From an uncultured Prolixibacteraceae bacterium (GTDB lineage: Bacteria > Bacteroidota > Bacteroidia > Bacteroidales > Prolixibacteraceae): 64,000 nt of DNA. Made by a program: the position numbers and the translations under genes. This document shows positions 53,641 through 63,494 of the stretch, one piece after another. The first letter of the stretch is position 1; each line of letters opens with the position of its first letter. The DNA is taken from contig CAILJH010000062.1 of NCBI GenBank assembly GCA_903834475.1, positions 1 through 64,000 of the forward strand, written 5' to 3'. The notes below the pieces were generated by a model. The model was not told where the DNA came from. It did no database searches and worked only from the letters and a program-made list of their open reading frames with translations.

Positions 53641-54870
53641 TTAATTCTGACCCGGATCCATTACTTTTCCTATAAACAGTATGGCATTCGTATCTTTCTC
53701 CCGGATTGCAAAAACAAACGGATGATCAACCCGGAAGATATTTAGATCGGGTCCGGCAGAAGTTACACCAACAGTAATCCCGGTAACTGCTGCCGCTTCG
53801 GTTCCGCGCTCATCAACTTTGATGTAGGTTTTGTGCATCACTTCCGAAATAACCAGTCGGGTATCATCCGAAATTCTGCTCAGGTCGGCTTTTGAATCAA
53901 TGAAAGCATCGGTCATTCCAAGAGCTTTCAATTGGTCAACCAGACTTTTATCAAATTTGAACTCGAACTTCGGAAGGAATACTTTTTTCTTTTGTTCGGT
54001 CATTTTTGAAATCCATTCGTTAACATGATCCGAGGTCAACAGTGAAATCGCATCATGGGTGGTTTTTCCGTCGACCGGCAGAAAAATCAGCATCGAATAT
54101 TTTCCGCTTCCATAAGGCATTTCAAGCAGTTGAAAATCAGTATTACTGAAGTAATTGAAAGGATTTTCGATATACATGGTTGGAACCTTAACCACATTCT
54201 GATCTTCTTTTGTGAACGACTGGTCGGCAGTTTTCTGATTTTCAAAGCGGTATGTCCACTCACCGTTGAAATAAATGGCATTCAGCAGGTACATCACATC
54301 TTCGGCTTTTACCTCCTGAATGATTTTATCGATTTTTCCTTTGGTTTGTGTATTTACCCAGCCATTCACTGTATTCAGGGTTTCCGTAGTTTTTGAAAAA
54401 TCGAGTCCTGAAACTTCAGCCTGATAAAAATTTTGGTTTGTAGCAATGAAATCAGTTTTGATGTTGAAGGTATTCCGGTAGAAAATCGCATTTGCAATCG
54501 AGAGTTCAACTTTTGGATCATGGCTTATCAGAGACGAAACCAGGTCTTTATAGCTTTGGTTGATATCAGCCGAAGTCAGATTGGCTTTGTGCAGCATTTC
54601 TTCCATCTGAAGTTTTGTGTTTCCTTCGGTTCCATTGTAAACCATGGCTAACGCAAGAGATATACTCAAGGGAGAAATCATCGAATTCTTTTGCTGATCG
54701 ACTGAAGAACTCACTTTTTGGAAGATTTCGAATCCAAACTGGTTGTCAGCCGAAATGATTTTGGCTGATTTTTCTGAAGGAGATAAATCAGAAACCTGAG
54801 GTACTTCGGGTTTATCGCTGCAGGCTGTGATTAAACTCACCAATACTAAAAATGAAAATAGTCGTATCAT
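53641..54870 (-). CDS. serpin-family protease inhibitor lipoprotein
   Basis: 409 residues from MIRLFSFLVLVSLITACSDK; the frame reaches 54990, but the lipoprotein signal starts here (lipobox ITAC, Cys17). Serpin fold throughout: NSMISPLSISLALAMVYNGT, VNTQTKGKI, MYLLNAIYFNGEW, hinge region VDERGTEAAAVTG and signature FRVDHPFVFAIRE. The reactive-centre loop lies between TGITVG and DLNIF. Inhibits serine or cysteine proteases by trapping; target unknown, perhaps host or competitor enzymes. Confidence 0.94.
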   Translation of the reverse strand: MIRLFSFLVLVSLITACSDKPEVPQVSDLSPSEKSAKIISADNQFGFEIFQKVSSSVDQQKNSMISPLSISLALAMVYNGTEGNTKLQMEEMLHKANLTSADINQSYKDLVSSLISHDPKVELSIANAIFYRNTFNIKTDFIATNQNFYQAEVSGLDFSKTTETLNTVNGWVNTQTKGKIDKIIQEVKAEDVMYLLNAIYFNGEWTYRFENQKTADQSFTKEDQNVVKVPTMYIENPFNYFSNTDFQLLEMPYGSGKYSMLIFLPVDGKTTHDAISLLTSDHVNEWISKMTEQKKKVFLPKFEFKFDKSLVDQLKALGMTDAFIDSKADLSRISDDTRLVISEVMHKTYIKVDERGTEAAAVTGITVGVTSAGPDLNIFRVDHPFVFAIREKDTNAILFIGKVMDPGQN

Positions 54871-55127
54871 GTGTTTTCGTTTAAAATCTATTTCCAAGAT
54901 GAGGCAACTTTCATAATGGTTGCGCTGCAATTTTAGTTTATATTTCCCGAAGTTCAGGATTTGCCTGAGGAAAACAAAATGGTTACGCAACTAATCTGTT
55001 TCGAGAACCATCTAAGAATCGAAACATGAATCAATGAATGTTATATCAACTTCCGGAATTCGGTTTGAACAGTATTTTGAAACTTATTTGATGGAATTTT
55101 TTAAGCCCCAAAGTGAATTAATTCGGT

Positions 55128-55135
55128 TAAATTTG
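55128..55135 (+). promoter_or_regulatory. candidate promoter of the ECF sigma operon (TAAATTTG)
   Basis: TAnnTTTG match 23 bp before the TTG start; transcription would begin about 55141, just upstream of the gene. Confidence 0.4.
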
Positions 55136-55158
55136 GGTGATCAGAAAACAGTGCACTC

Positions 55159-55719
55159 TTGGAAGATTTTAAACCTCTCATATCCGAATGTATTGCCGGC
55201 AACCAAAAGGCTTTGGCAGAACTATACCATCATTTTGCGCCAAAAATGTTCGGGGTTTGTTTGCGTTATGCGAAGGATACGACTGAAGCTGAGGATAATC
55301 TGCAGGATGGGTTTATCAAGGTCTTTGCCAATTTGAAAACATTCCGTAACGACGGGTCGCTTGAAGGCTGGATTCGGCGGATCATTATTAATGTATCGCT
55401 CGAGAAAATCAGGAAGCAACATTTGATGTATCCGGTTGAAGATGTTTCGATTTACGATTCAGTCAATTTTTCGGATGATGTGATTGCCAAGATTTCGGCT
55501 GACGACCTGATGAAATTGATTCAGGAATTGCCTCCGCGATACCGGCTGGTTTTTAACCTTTATGTGATGGAAGGAATGTCGCATCAGGAAATTGCGAAGG
55601 AAATGTCGATCACGCAAGGAACATCGAAATCGAATCTGGCGCGTGCCCGCGAAATATTGAAAAGGAAAGTTCATGAAACTTTCGGCGAATTAAAAGCTCA
55701 AAATAATTATACTGCATGA
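55159..55719 (+). CDS. ECF-type RNA polymerase sigma factor, TTG start
   Basis: 186 residues. Region 2 (LYHHFAPKMFGVCLRYAKDTTEAEDNLQDGFIKVF) and region 4 (MSHQEIAKEMSITQGTSKSNLARARE) are complete. No in-frame ATG or GTG lies between the stop at 55138-55140 and the conserved N-terminus, so initiation at TTG is likely. Overlaps the next gene by 4 bp (ATGA at 55716-55719). The partner membrane protein is its probable regulator or target. Confidence 0.9.
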   Translation: MEDFKPLISECIAGNQKALAELYHHFAPKMFGVCLRYAKDTTEAEDNLQDGFIKVFANLKTFRNDGSLEGWIRRIIINVSLEKIRKQHLMYPVEDVSIYDSVNFSDDVIAKISADDLMKLIQELPPRYRLVFNLYVMEGMSHQEIAKEMSITQGTSKSNLARAREILKRKVHETFGELKAQNNYTA

Positions 55720-57104
55720 AGAATACCAATAATATAGACGAACTGTATCGCGAAAAGCTCCAGAACTTTGAGAAGGATCCACCTTCTTATTTGTTGGAGA
55801 ATATTTTGGCGTCGACAGCGGTCAATAAAAAAAGTCGGAAAATGGTTTCCTGGCGGATTGCCGGTGTGGCAGCCGCCTTGCTTCTGGCTTTTGTTGCCGG
55901 TTGGCAATTCAATTCACGCGAACAGTTGGAATTGAAGCCGCAAACAGTGATGACTCAAAACCCGGCTCCAAAAACTGAAACAGAAACATTAATTCAGGCT
56001 GAAGCGAAAATCGCAAGAAATCCGTCTGAATCTTCCAATGCTATGGTTGCCTCATTGCCTGAGATGGATCAGGCTAAAAGTTCAAAATCCATAAAAATCA
56101 ATTCTATTTCTGAAACTGAACCAAGTCCACCAATTAATGAAACGTCACTTCTGAAGCCACTTGATTCGCGATTCAGCAAAATACCAAACGAAACTGCTTC
56201 AATAAAAAAACTTCATGAACGAAAAACGAAGGAAGTTACCAATGACTTGGCTGAAAGATCAATCGATCAGCAGATTATGGAGCAAAATAAACAACTGACA
56301 GTGGCTCAGAATGCGGATAAGCAAAAGGCTCATTGGCTGGTTGGGGCACAGGTTTCTCCCGGATACAATATTTCGAACAGTTCTCATTCTGCTCAATATG
56401 CGAGCAACATGTTAGCGGCTGAATCTACTCATTCGGTTGATCTGGGTGCAGGATTAACGGTTGAATATAAACCTGGAAAACGCTGGAGTGTGCAAAGTGG
56501 TGTTTATTATTCTGGAATGGCACAAAACTCTGGTGTTTCAGGAAGTCAGAACTCGAAGAATTCTTTTGCACCCGGACTTGCAGCAGATTTTATGAATACG
56601 AGCGTGAATGTTGATGCCAGTACAAATAAATTATCTATGAATAGTACGGCCGGAGTGATTGAATTGAAGGGTATTCCATCACAGATTATATTGGGGTCGA
56701 AACTTGAAAGCAATTCGGTAACTCCTGCCGTTTTTACATCGGATGTTCAGTTTACCCAAAACTTTGAATACATCGAAATACCGCTTTGTCTGAGGTACAC
56801 TTTGATTGATTCGCGAATTGGCGTGGAAATGATGGGTGGATTCAGTTCAAACCTGTTGGTTGGCAATGAAACCTATCTGCAAGGTGCTTCCGGTAAATCG
56901 TTGGTTGGCTCGACCAAAGATATGGAACCCATAAATTACAGTGGTACTATGGGCGTCGGACTGAAATATAGCTTGTCGAAACGGCTTTTCCTGAATGTTG
57001 AACCCCGCGTAAAATATTACTTGAATTCGCTGAACAGCAACTCTTCGGTTAGTTACAAGCCATACTCAATCGGTGTTTTTACCGGATTGAGCTACCAGTT
57101 CTAA
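55716..57104 (+). CDS. anti-sigma-like membrane protein with C-terminal outer-membrane beta-barrel domain
   Basis: 462 residues. Cytoplasmic N-terminus (~1-44, YREKLQNFEKDPPSYLLENI), one membrane helix (~46-64, VAAALLLAFVAGW), a long low-complexity periplasmic linker (~66-200), then a barrel-like domain (~200-462; HWLVGAQVSPGYNIS, WSVQSGVYYSG, YIEIPLCLRYTL, final GVFTGLSYQF). The layout, an inner-membrane anchor plus an outer-membrane domain, would span the envelope. Overlap with the sigma gene suggests control of that sigma. Unusual architecture but known in Bacteroidota. Confidence 0.82.
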   Translation: MKNTNNIDELYREKLQNFEKDPPSYLLENILASTAVNKKSRKMVSWRIAGVAAALLLAFVAGWQFNSREQLELKPQTVMTQNPAPKTETETLIQAEAKIARNPSESSNAMVASLPEMDQAKSSKSIKINSISETEPSPPINETSLLKPLDSRFSKIPNETASIKKLHERKTKEVTNDLAERSIDQQIMEQNKQLTVAQNADKQKAHWLVGAQVSPGYNISNSSHSAQYASNMLAAESTHSVDLGAGLTVEYKPGKRWSVQSGVYYSGMAQNSGVSGSQNSKNSFAPGLAADFMNTSVNVDASTNKLSMNSTAGVIELKGIPSQIILGSKLESNSVTPAVFTSDVQFTQNFEYIEIPLCLRYTLIDSRIGVEMMGGFSSNLLVGNETYLQGASGKSLVGSTKDMEPINYSGTMGVGLKYSLSKRLFLNVEPRVKYYLNSLNSNSSVSYKPYSIGVFTGLSYQF

Positions 57105-57127
57105 ATTCGACCGGAGCAGTTTGACAG

Positions 57128-57206
57128 ATGCTGAAACAAGTTCAGCATGACTCTTCGAACATTTTTCTTACTCAAGGGAAGAGTCACCCTGAACTTGTTT
57201 CAGGGT
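57128..57206. repeat. paired intergenic palindromes (TGAAACAAGTTCAG / CTGAACTTGTTTCAG)
   Basis: ATGCTGAA-ACAAG-TTCAGCAT (57128-57148) and ACCCTGAA-CTTGT-TTCAGGGT (57186-57206). Each is a perfect 8-bp stem, and their loops are complementary, so the two palindromes are inverted copies of one unit 37 bp apart. Overlapping short reading frames are not genes. Confidence 0.75.
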
Positions 57207-57325
57207 CAGTTCAATTTGTTAGTGATATCATTAAAAATGATATTCGAGATCTGCGCAACCTTTTGTTTAGTCAAACCATCTTCTTCTTAAAATACCGCCT
57301 TCAACAAGTATAAACCCAAAATCCA

Positions 57326-58108
57326 ATGAAAAAAAACCTGATCCTGGTCATTGCTCTGTTTTTACTGCTTCCTGCGTTTGGCCAGAAAAGCAAAAAAGAT
57401 GTCGTTTACCTGAAGACAGGTGCTGTAATCCGGGGACAACTCCTTACCTGCGACCTGGCGACTGTGAAAATAAATTCAGACGGAAACTTGTGGGTATTTA
57501 ATCCTTCTGAAGTTGACAGCGTTTCATGGAATTCAAAAAAAGTTTCAAGATCTTCAAAATTAACGGACGAATTTGGTCTGGCAAAAGACTATTTCTTCGA
57601 CACTTCCATGGGTGTGCTAGTTGGAAATTCCGGAAATGCACAAAAAGCGCCGTTCTCGTTTATGGCATCGGCAAACTTCAAGGTTTTTGATAAACTTTAC
57701 GTTGGAGCTGGCCTTGGAGCCGATTTTTTGACCGAAACTTACATGCCGGCATTTGCCCAGGTTCAGTATAAATTCAGGAATACCCGGTTCACTCCGTTTG
57801 TCAATTTGCAGTTCGGCTACATGGTTCCGCTCGAAGACAGTAACAATCAGAACTATAATAATTACTACCCATCATATTCTAATTATTATCCTGGTGTTCA
57901 AACTCAAACCAATGGAAAGCTCAGAACCGAAGGCGGCATCATGATTAATCCTTCTGTAGGGTTTCAACGGTTTACTTCTGAAAACTTCGGGTGGTTCTTC
58001 TCATTTGGCTATCGCTTCCATCAGCTGAACTATTCAGGAGACAATAGTTACAAGCTTGAAGAAAACTATTCGCGACTTTCACTTAAAATCGGAGTTATCT
58101 TTAATTAA
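57326..58108 (+). CDS. outer-membrane beta-barrel protein of unknown function
   Basis: 260 residues. Signal peptide to ~20 (LLLPAFGQ). Residues ~25-70 (DVVYLKTGAVIRGQLLTC) resemble a small SH3/Sm-like beta fold, followed by eight or so amphipathic strands and a Tyr/Asn-rich loop (NNYYPSYSNYYPG). Ends RLSLKIGVIFN, a barrel-terminal pattern. Downstream of the sigma operon and 9 bp before the LVIVD lipoprotein gene. Confidence 0.8.
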   Translation: MKKNLILVIALFLLLPAFGQKSKKDVVYLKTGAVIRGQLLTCDLATVKINSDGNLWVFNPSEVDSVSWNSKKVSRSSKLTDEFGLAKDYFFDTSMGVLVGNSGNAQKAPFSFMASANFKVFDKLYVGAGLGADFLTETYMPAFAQVQYKFRNTRFTPFVNLQFGYMVPLEDSNNQNYNNYYPSYSNYYPGVQTQTNGKLRTEGGIMINPSVGFQRFTSENFGWFFSFGYRFHQLNYSGDNSYKLEENYSRLSLKIGVIFN

Positions 58109-58116
58109 ACCCAGCC

Positions 58117-59403
58117 ATGATACAGACTAAAAAAACATACTTCATTCTAATGTTCCTGATGGCGATAGCCAGTTCATGTACCGACAAGGTTTACGAAACT
58201 TTCATGGCTAATTCACCGGTTTACCTGAGCTACACCGATTTGCGGTCGGCTGTTAAAATGACTGCGGCCCGCGAATTGAATAATCCCGGGAAGATCTATT
58301 TCAAAGATCAGTACATTTTTATCAACGAAAAAATGTTAGGCGTCCATGTTTATGATGTTAGCAATCCGGCGAATCCTCAGAATAAAGGGTTTATCGAAAT
58401 TCCGGGAAACGTTGATATTGCCATAAAGGACAATATTCTTTATGCCGACAGTTATGTTGACTTGGTTTCGATTGATGTATCCAGTTTTTCGGCGATAAAG
58501 GAAGTTGGTCGTCTTCAGAAGATATTTGCTTATACTTTGCCCATTTACGATACCAAATATCCATTGGCCAAAGTCGATCAGGAAAATGGTGTGGTTACCG
58601 CCTGGGATGTGAAAAGTGTAAGGCAGGAAATTGAACAGCGGTATTATCCGGTTTATTATGACAACAGCAAATATTTGTATTATGATGCTGCAGCAGTTAG
58701 TGCAGGCGTTGGCGGAACCAGCGGAACCGCATACGGTGTGGCTGGGAGTATGGCCCGCTTCGCTTTATATAAAAACATGCTTTATACGGTCGATCCATAT
58801 AATTTGTACACCTTAAAGCTGAATTCGGCTTCAGATGTTACTTTGCTAAATACAACGATGTTAGGATGGAATGTGGAAACCATTTTTATAACCGATAATC
58901 ATATGTTCTTAGGCACGCAAAACGGTATGATCGTGCAATCTCTTGAAGTACCGGAAAACCCGTCTCAAATTGCTTCCTATTCGCACATTACCGCTTGCGA
59001 TCCGGTGGTAATCAAAGGCGATCTGGCTTTTGTGACACTGAAAGGCGGAACAACCTGTCGTGGAACCGTGAACCAATTGGATGTAATCCGGATGAGCAAT
59101 GGATATTCAAAATTTGAACTGCTCAAATCGTATCCGATGTTTGGTCCGCAGGGACTTGGGATTGACGATGACCTGCTTTTTGTTTGTGATGGTGATGCCG
59201 GCTTGAAAATTTACAATTCATCAGATCCTTTGGCTATCACCAGCAATATGATTGCAAGTTTCCCGTTAATTAATGCATATGATGTCATTCCGATGAATAA
59301 CTATCTGTTTATGATTGGCGATAAAGGATTTATGCTTTACGATTATTCAAATGTTCAGAACATTAAACAAATTGGTTTTATTCCGGTAGTGAAAAAATCA
59401 TAG
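58117..59403 (+). CDS. LVIVD-repeat lipoprotein
   Basis: 428 residues. Lipobox ASSC with Cys21. LVIVD-type beta-propeller repeats: YIFINEKMLGVHVYDVSNPANP, NILYADSYVDLVSIDVSSF, DDDLLFVCDGDAGLKIYNSSDP, NNYLFMIGDKGFMLYDYSN. Family is widespread in Bacteroidota; function unknown, probably a surface scaffold. Closed by a strong terminator. Confidence 0.88.
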   Translation: MIQTKKTYFILMFLMAIASSCTDKVYETFMANSPVYLSYTDLRSAVKMTAARELNNPGKIYFKDQYIFINEKMLGVHVYDVSNPANPQNKGFIEIPGNVDIAIKDNILYADSYVDLVSIDVSSFSAIKEVGRLQKIFAYTLPIYDTKYPLAKVDQENGVVTAWDVKSVRQEIEQRYYPVYYDNSKYLYYDAAAVSAGVGGTSGTAYGVAGSMARFALYKNMLYTVDPYNLYTLKLNSASDVTLLNTTMLGWNVETIFITDNHMFLGTQNGMIVQSLEVPENPSQIASYSHITACDPVVIKGDLAFVTLKGGTTCRGTVNQLDVIRMSNGYSKFELLKSYPMFGPQGLGIDDDLLFVCDGDAGLKIYNSSDPLAITSNMIASFPLINAYDVIPMNNYLFMIGDKGFMLYDYSNVQNIKQIGFIPVVKKS

Positions 59404-59449
59404 CCAGTCCGCAAAACGAGGACTTTGAAGTACTGTGGTAGCCTCTTTT

Positions 59450-59482
59450 AAAAAACCGGATGATCTTTTCATCCGGTTTTTT
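59450..59482 (+). terminator. terminator after the LVIVD gene
   Basis: AAAAAACCGGATGA (59450-59463) pairs with TCATCCGGTTTTTT (59469-59482), ending in six T. Confidence 0.85.
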
Positions 59483-59505
59483 GTTGGAATAAAAGCAAGT
59501 CTTTG

Positions 59506-59536
59506 TTGACTGAAGAAATTAAAACCGCTACTTTTG
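59506..59536 (+). promoter_or_regulatory. lytic transglycosylase promoter
   Basis: TTG (59506-59508), 20-bp spacer, TACTTTTG (59529-59536), 28 bp before the ATG at 59565. Full match; it also rules out the upstream TTG start at 59541. Confidence 0.6.
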
Positions 59537-59564
59537 CGAATTGTCAAATTTCGAAAAATTGAAT

Positions 59565-60491
59565 ATGAAGATTAAGATATCACCCCGGTTTTTCAGGTTG
59601 TTGTTTATTGTTCCTGCCTTTGTTGTTCCATCGCTGACTGCTTGTTCAAATTCTTCGCGTAACCAACCCGATTCAATCGGAACGCATTTGTTTACTCCGG
59701 TTGAGTTGCCATCAAAACTTGAATTTGCAGGTGAAAGTGTCCCCATGGAATACTACGACGTGCGTGAAAGTCTCGATCGGGAATTGCTGTCGGCAGTTTA
59801 TTTCCATTCGCAAACCATCCGGTATATTAAAAATATGCCACGTTACTTCTCAATCATTGAGCCAATTCTGAAGTCAAATGGAATACCGGAAGATTTAAAA
59901 TACCTGTGTGTTGCCGAAAGTGGGTTTGATGTCCGGGCAGTTTCGCCCGCCAGGGCGGCTGGCTTGTGGCAATTGCTCGAATCAACCGCCAGGGAAAATG
60001 GTCTGGAGGTTAACAAGGAAGTCGATGAACGGTTTAATATTGAAAAATCTACTTTGGTAGCTTGCCGAATGTTTAAGTCAGCATTTCAAAAATACAAAAG
60101 CTGGTCTTTGGTTGCTGCGTCATATAACGGAGGCCGGGCCGGTTTAGATCATCAGATGGCCATGCAAAAGGCAGGCAGTTATTACGATTTGATGTTTGTC
60201 GAAGAAACATCGCGTTATGTATTCCGGATTCTGGCACTAAAAATGGTGATGGAAAATCCGGAAAAATATGGATTCGGGATTAAAAAGAAGGAGCTTTATC
60301 CAATTATTGAAACTACAACTGTTGAAGTTAAAGGACCTGTAAAGGATTGGGCAGCTTTTGCCATCGGGAAAGGAATCAGCTATAAAACTCTAAAAATGTT
60401 CAATCCCTGGTTACGTGAAACTTTCATGAAAAATCCCACCGGTAAGACTTATACATTGAAAATTCCGGAGAAAGGTTTTAGAACACAATAG
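59565..60491 (+). CDS. lytic murein transglycosylase lipoprotein (MltD/Slt-like)
   Basis: 308 residues. Lipobox LTAC with Cys27. SLT domain with catalytic Glu118 in CVAESGFD, GLWQLLESTARENGL and the ASYNGG motif. Cleaves peptidoglycan glycan strands forming 1,6-anhydro ends. The C-terminal ~60 residues (KGISYKTLKMFNPWL ... YTLKIPEKG) resemble a LysM-like segment. Outer-membrane lipoprotein acting on the wall. Confidence 0.92.
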   Translation: MKIKISPRFFRLLFIVPAFVVPSLTACSNSSRNQPDSIGTHLFTPVELPSKLEFAGESVPMEYYDVRESLDRELLSAVYFHSQTIRYIKNMPRYFSIIEPILKSNGIPEDLKYLCVAESGFDVRAVSPARAAGLWQLLESTARENGLEVNKEVDERFNIEKSTLVACRMFKSAFQKYKSWSLVAASYNGGRAGLDHQMAMQKAGSYYDLMFVEETSRYVFRILALKMVMENPEKYGFGIKKKELYPIIETTTVEVKGPVKDWAAFAIGKGISYKTLKMFNPWLRETFMKNPTGKTYTLKIPEKGFRTQ

Positions 60492-60497
60492 AATTTT

Positions 60498-60596
60498 TCG
60501 TCTGTTGCCTGAAGGCAATGACAAAGGATATTCATTGATCGAAATTTCAGTAATCCTTCTTCAAAGCAATATCCTTAGCCATCAGCTTCAGCTGAC
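60498..60596. repeat. intergenic palindromic repeat between lytic transglycosylase and uvrA
   Basis: TTGCC-TGAA-GGCAA near 60506-60519 and CAGCT-TC-AGCTG in ATCAGCTTCAGCTGACGG near 60581-60598, separated by AT-rich text. Like the other gaps here it resembles dispersed Bacteroidota repeats. Confidence 0.5.
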
Positions 60597-60603
60597 GGAA
60601 TGA

Positions 60604-63492
60604 ATGAGAAAAATCAAGATAAAAATGCAGAACGCTGAAAATATACATACTCCGGAAAATCTGACCGAAGAAGATGGCCTGATTGTGGTTCATGGCGCCC
60701 GTGTCCACAATTTACAGAATGTGAATGTCGAAATTCCAAGAAATAAACTTACCGTAATTACTGGTTTGAGCGGCAGCGGTAAATCGTCGCTGGCATTCGA
60801 CACCATATATGCCGAGGGACAACGTCGCTACATCGAAACTTTTTCGGCTTATGCCCGCTCGTTTCTCGGAAACATGGAGCGTCCGGATGTGGATCTGATA
60901 TCAGGATTGAGTCCAGTTATTGCCATTGAACAGAAAACCACCAATAAAAATCCGCGCTCTACTGTTGGAACGGTTACCGAAATTTACGATTTCCTTCGGC
61001 TTTTGTATGCCAGGGCCGGAGAAGCCTTTTCATACAACACCGGCGAAAAGATGGTAAAATATACCGATGACCAGATTTTGTCGCTGATTAAATCTTCTTT
61101 CTCCGGAAAAAAAATCCTGATTCTGGCTCCCATGGTCAAAGGACGGAAGGGGCATTACCGCGAACTGTTTGAGCAAATCCTGAAAAAAGGCTTCCTGAAT
61201 GCGCGGATCGATGGGGTGGTAACCGAACTGAAAGCCGCCATGCGGCTCGACCGGTACAAAAATCACTTCATTGAAATTGTAATCGACCGTTTGCTGGTTG
61301 ACGAAGCCAGTGATAAACGCCTGCACGATTCGCTGCAGATTGCAATGAAAAATGGTCATGGCATCTGCATGATCCTTGATCACGATACACAGGAAGCCAA
61401 GTATTACAGCCGGCAGCTGATGTGCCCGACAACCGGAATTTCATACAACGAACCTGCTCCTCATAATTTTTCGTTTAACTCGCCGCAAGGTGCTTGCCCA
61501 AAATGCAATGGTTTGGGAATGATCAGTGAAATTGATCTCGAGAAAATCGTTCCGGATAATGCAAAAAATATACTTAACGGTGGAATAGCTGCACTGGGTG
61601 CACATAAAAATACGCTGGTTTTCTGGCAGATTGAAGCTTTGGGCGAAATGTTTGGTTTTACCCTGAAAACACCCATCAAGGATATTCCTGAAGATGGACT
61701 GAATGCGATTCTCTTCGGAACCAGTGAGCGGATTCATTTAAAGAATTCACCGCTCGGAACTTCCATGAATTACATGATGACCTACGAAGGCGTGATCAAA
61801 TACATTGATGCGCAGAAAGATGATAATCCTTCACAGAAAGCACAGAAATGGGCCAATCAGTTTGTCCGTGAAACGCCCTGTCCGGAGTGCAACGGACAGC
61901 GGCTCAAAAAGGAATCGCTCTTTTTCAGGATCGATGGAAAGAACATTTCGGAACTCGCCCGTCTTGATATTTCAGAGCTCAGTCAGTGGTTGGTTAATCT
62001 GGAAGACCGGCTGACCGATCGCCAGAAAAAAATAGCCGTTGAGGTGATCAAGGAAATCCGTGACCGGATTCGTTTTCTGGAAGATGTCGGTCTCAATTAT
62101 CTTTCACTCGACCGGACTTCCAGAACCTTATCAGGCGGTGAATCACAGCGTATCCGGTTAGCTACCCAAATCGGATCACAACTCGTAAATGTGCTCTATA
62201 TTCTCGATGAACCGAGCATTGGCCTTCATCACCGCGACAACCTCCGGCTCATCCATTCATTAGAACAGCTGCGCGATACGGGCAACTCCGTTATCGTAGT
62301 TGAGCACGATAAAGATATGATGATGAATGCCGATTATCTGATTGACATGGGACCTTTTGCAGGCCGTCATGGCGGACAGGTGGTTGCTGCAGGTACTCCT
62401 CAGCAAGTTCTCCGCGCCGGAACATTGACTTCCAAATACCTGTTGGGCGAAGCTAAAATCGAAATTCCGAAGAAACGGCGCAAAGGAAACGGTCACGTAC
62501 TTTCATTGAATGGCTGTACAGGCAATAACCTGAAGAATATTTCAGTTGATTTGCCACTGGGTCAGTTGATTTGTGTCACCGGTGTTTCAGGAAGCGGCAA
62601 GTCAACCCTGATAAACGCCACTTTGCAACCTATTTTAAGTCAGCATTTTTATGGATCGGTAAAAGATCCGCTTCCGTATTCCGGAATAGTAGGACTAAAT
62701 CACATCGATAAAATTGTTCAGGTCGATCAGTCGCCGATTGGACGCACCCCACGCAGTAATCCGGTTACCTACACCGGTGTTTTCTCTGATGTCCGGAATT
62801 TATTTGCGCAGCTGCCCGAAGCCAAAATCAGGGCTTATCCGCCGGGCCGGTTTTCGTTCAACGTAAAAGGTGGCCGCTGCGAAGATTGTCAGGGCGGTGG
62901 ATTGAAGCAAATTGAAATGAATTTTCTGCCTGATGTTTATGTCCATTGCGATACCTGCAACGGTCGCCGGTATAACCGCGAAACGCTGGAAGTTCGCTAT
63001 AAAGGAAAATCCATCGGCGATGTGTTGGATATGACCATCAACCAGGGAGTCGAATTTTTTGAGCACATTCCGTCCATTGCCCATAAACTGAAAACTATTC
63101 AGGATGTGGGTTTGGGTTACATTACACTTGGACAATCGTCCACAACTCTTTCCGGAGGCGAATCGCAGCGGGTAAAACTGGCTACCGAACTGGCTAAAAA
63201 AGATACCGGGAAAACCATGTACATTCTTGATGAGCCAACGACAGGTCTTCATTTCGAAGATATCCGGGTTTTGCTTGAAGTCCTGAATAAACTGGTGGAT
63301 CGTGGAAATACGGTTATCGTCATCGAACACAATATGGATGTGATCAAAGTGGCAGATCATATTATTGATATCGGACCTGAGGGCGGTAAAGACGGTGGGA
63401 GAGTGGTTTGTTTGGGTACGCCGGAAGAGGTTATCCGAAATGAGGAATCGTTTACTGCAAAATACCTGAAAACGGAACTTGAAAATTTATAA
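60604..63492 (+). CDS. uvrA: excinuclease ABC subunit A
   Basis: 962 residues. Two ABC modules: Walker [10 protein letters not shown] at 54-62 and GVSGSGKST in the second half, signatures [13 protein letters not shown] and [13 protein letters not shown], Walker [12 protein letters not shown] and [11 protein letters not shown]. The second zinc module CEDCQ...CDTC is complete; the first reads CPTTG...CPKC, missing one Cys. Recognises bulky lesions in nucleotide-excision repair. Start could also be Met8 (60625). Confidence 0.95.
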   Translation: MRKIKIKMQNAENIHTPENLTEEDGLIVVHGARVHNLQNVNVEIPRNKLTVITGLSGSGKSSLAFDTIYAEGQRRYIETFSAYARSFLGNMERPDVDLISGLSPVIAIEQKTTNKNPRSTVGTVTEIYDFLRLLYARAGEAFSYNTGEKMVKYTDDQILSLIKSSFSGKKILILAPMVKGRKGHYRELFEQILKKGFLNARIDGVVTELKAAMRLDRYKNHFIEIVIDRLLVDEASDKRLHDSLQIAMKNGHGICMILDHDTQEAKYYSRQLMCPTTGISYNEPAPHNFSFNSPQGACPKCNGLGMISEIDLEKIVPDNAKNILNGGIAALGAHKNTLVFWQIEALGEMFGFTLKTPIKDIPEDGLNAILFGTSERIHLKNSPLGTSMNYMMTYEGVIKYIDAQKDDNPSQKAQKWANQFVRETPCPECNGQRLKKESLFFRIDGKNISELARLDISELSQWLVNLEDRLTDRQKKIAVEVIKEIRDRIRFLEDVGLNYLSLDRTSRTLSGGESQRIRLATQIGSQLVNVLYILDEPSIGLHHRDNLRLIHSLEQLRDTGNSVIVVEHDKDMMMNADYLIDMGPFAGRHGGQVVAAGTPQQVLRAGTLTSKYLLGEAKIEIPKKRRKGNGHVLSLNGCTGNNLKNISVDLPLGQLICVTGVSGSGKSTLINATLQPILSQHFYGSVKDPLPYSGIVGLNHIDKIVQVDQSPIGRTPRSNPVTYTGVFSDVRNLFAQLPEAKIRAYPPGRFSFNVKGGRCEDCQGGGLKQIEMNFLPDVYVHCDTCNGRRYNRETLEVRYKGKSIGDVLDMTINQGVEFFEHIPSIAHKLKTIQDVGLGYITLGQSSTTLSGGESQRVKLATELAKKDTGKTMYILDEPTTGLHFEDIRVLLEVLNKLVDRGNTVIVIEHNMDVIKVADHIIDIGPEGGKDGGRVVCLGTPEEVIRNEESFTAKYLKTELENL

Positions 63493-63494
63493 CT

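Noticed and set aside
57128-57313. Short plus-strand ORF of 61 codons between the barrel protein genes
   Set aside because: It consists mostly of the paired palindromic repeat and has no protein-like pattern.
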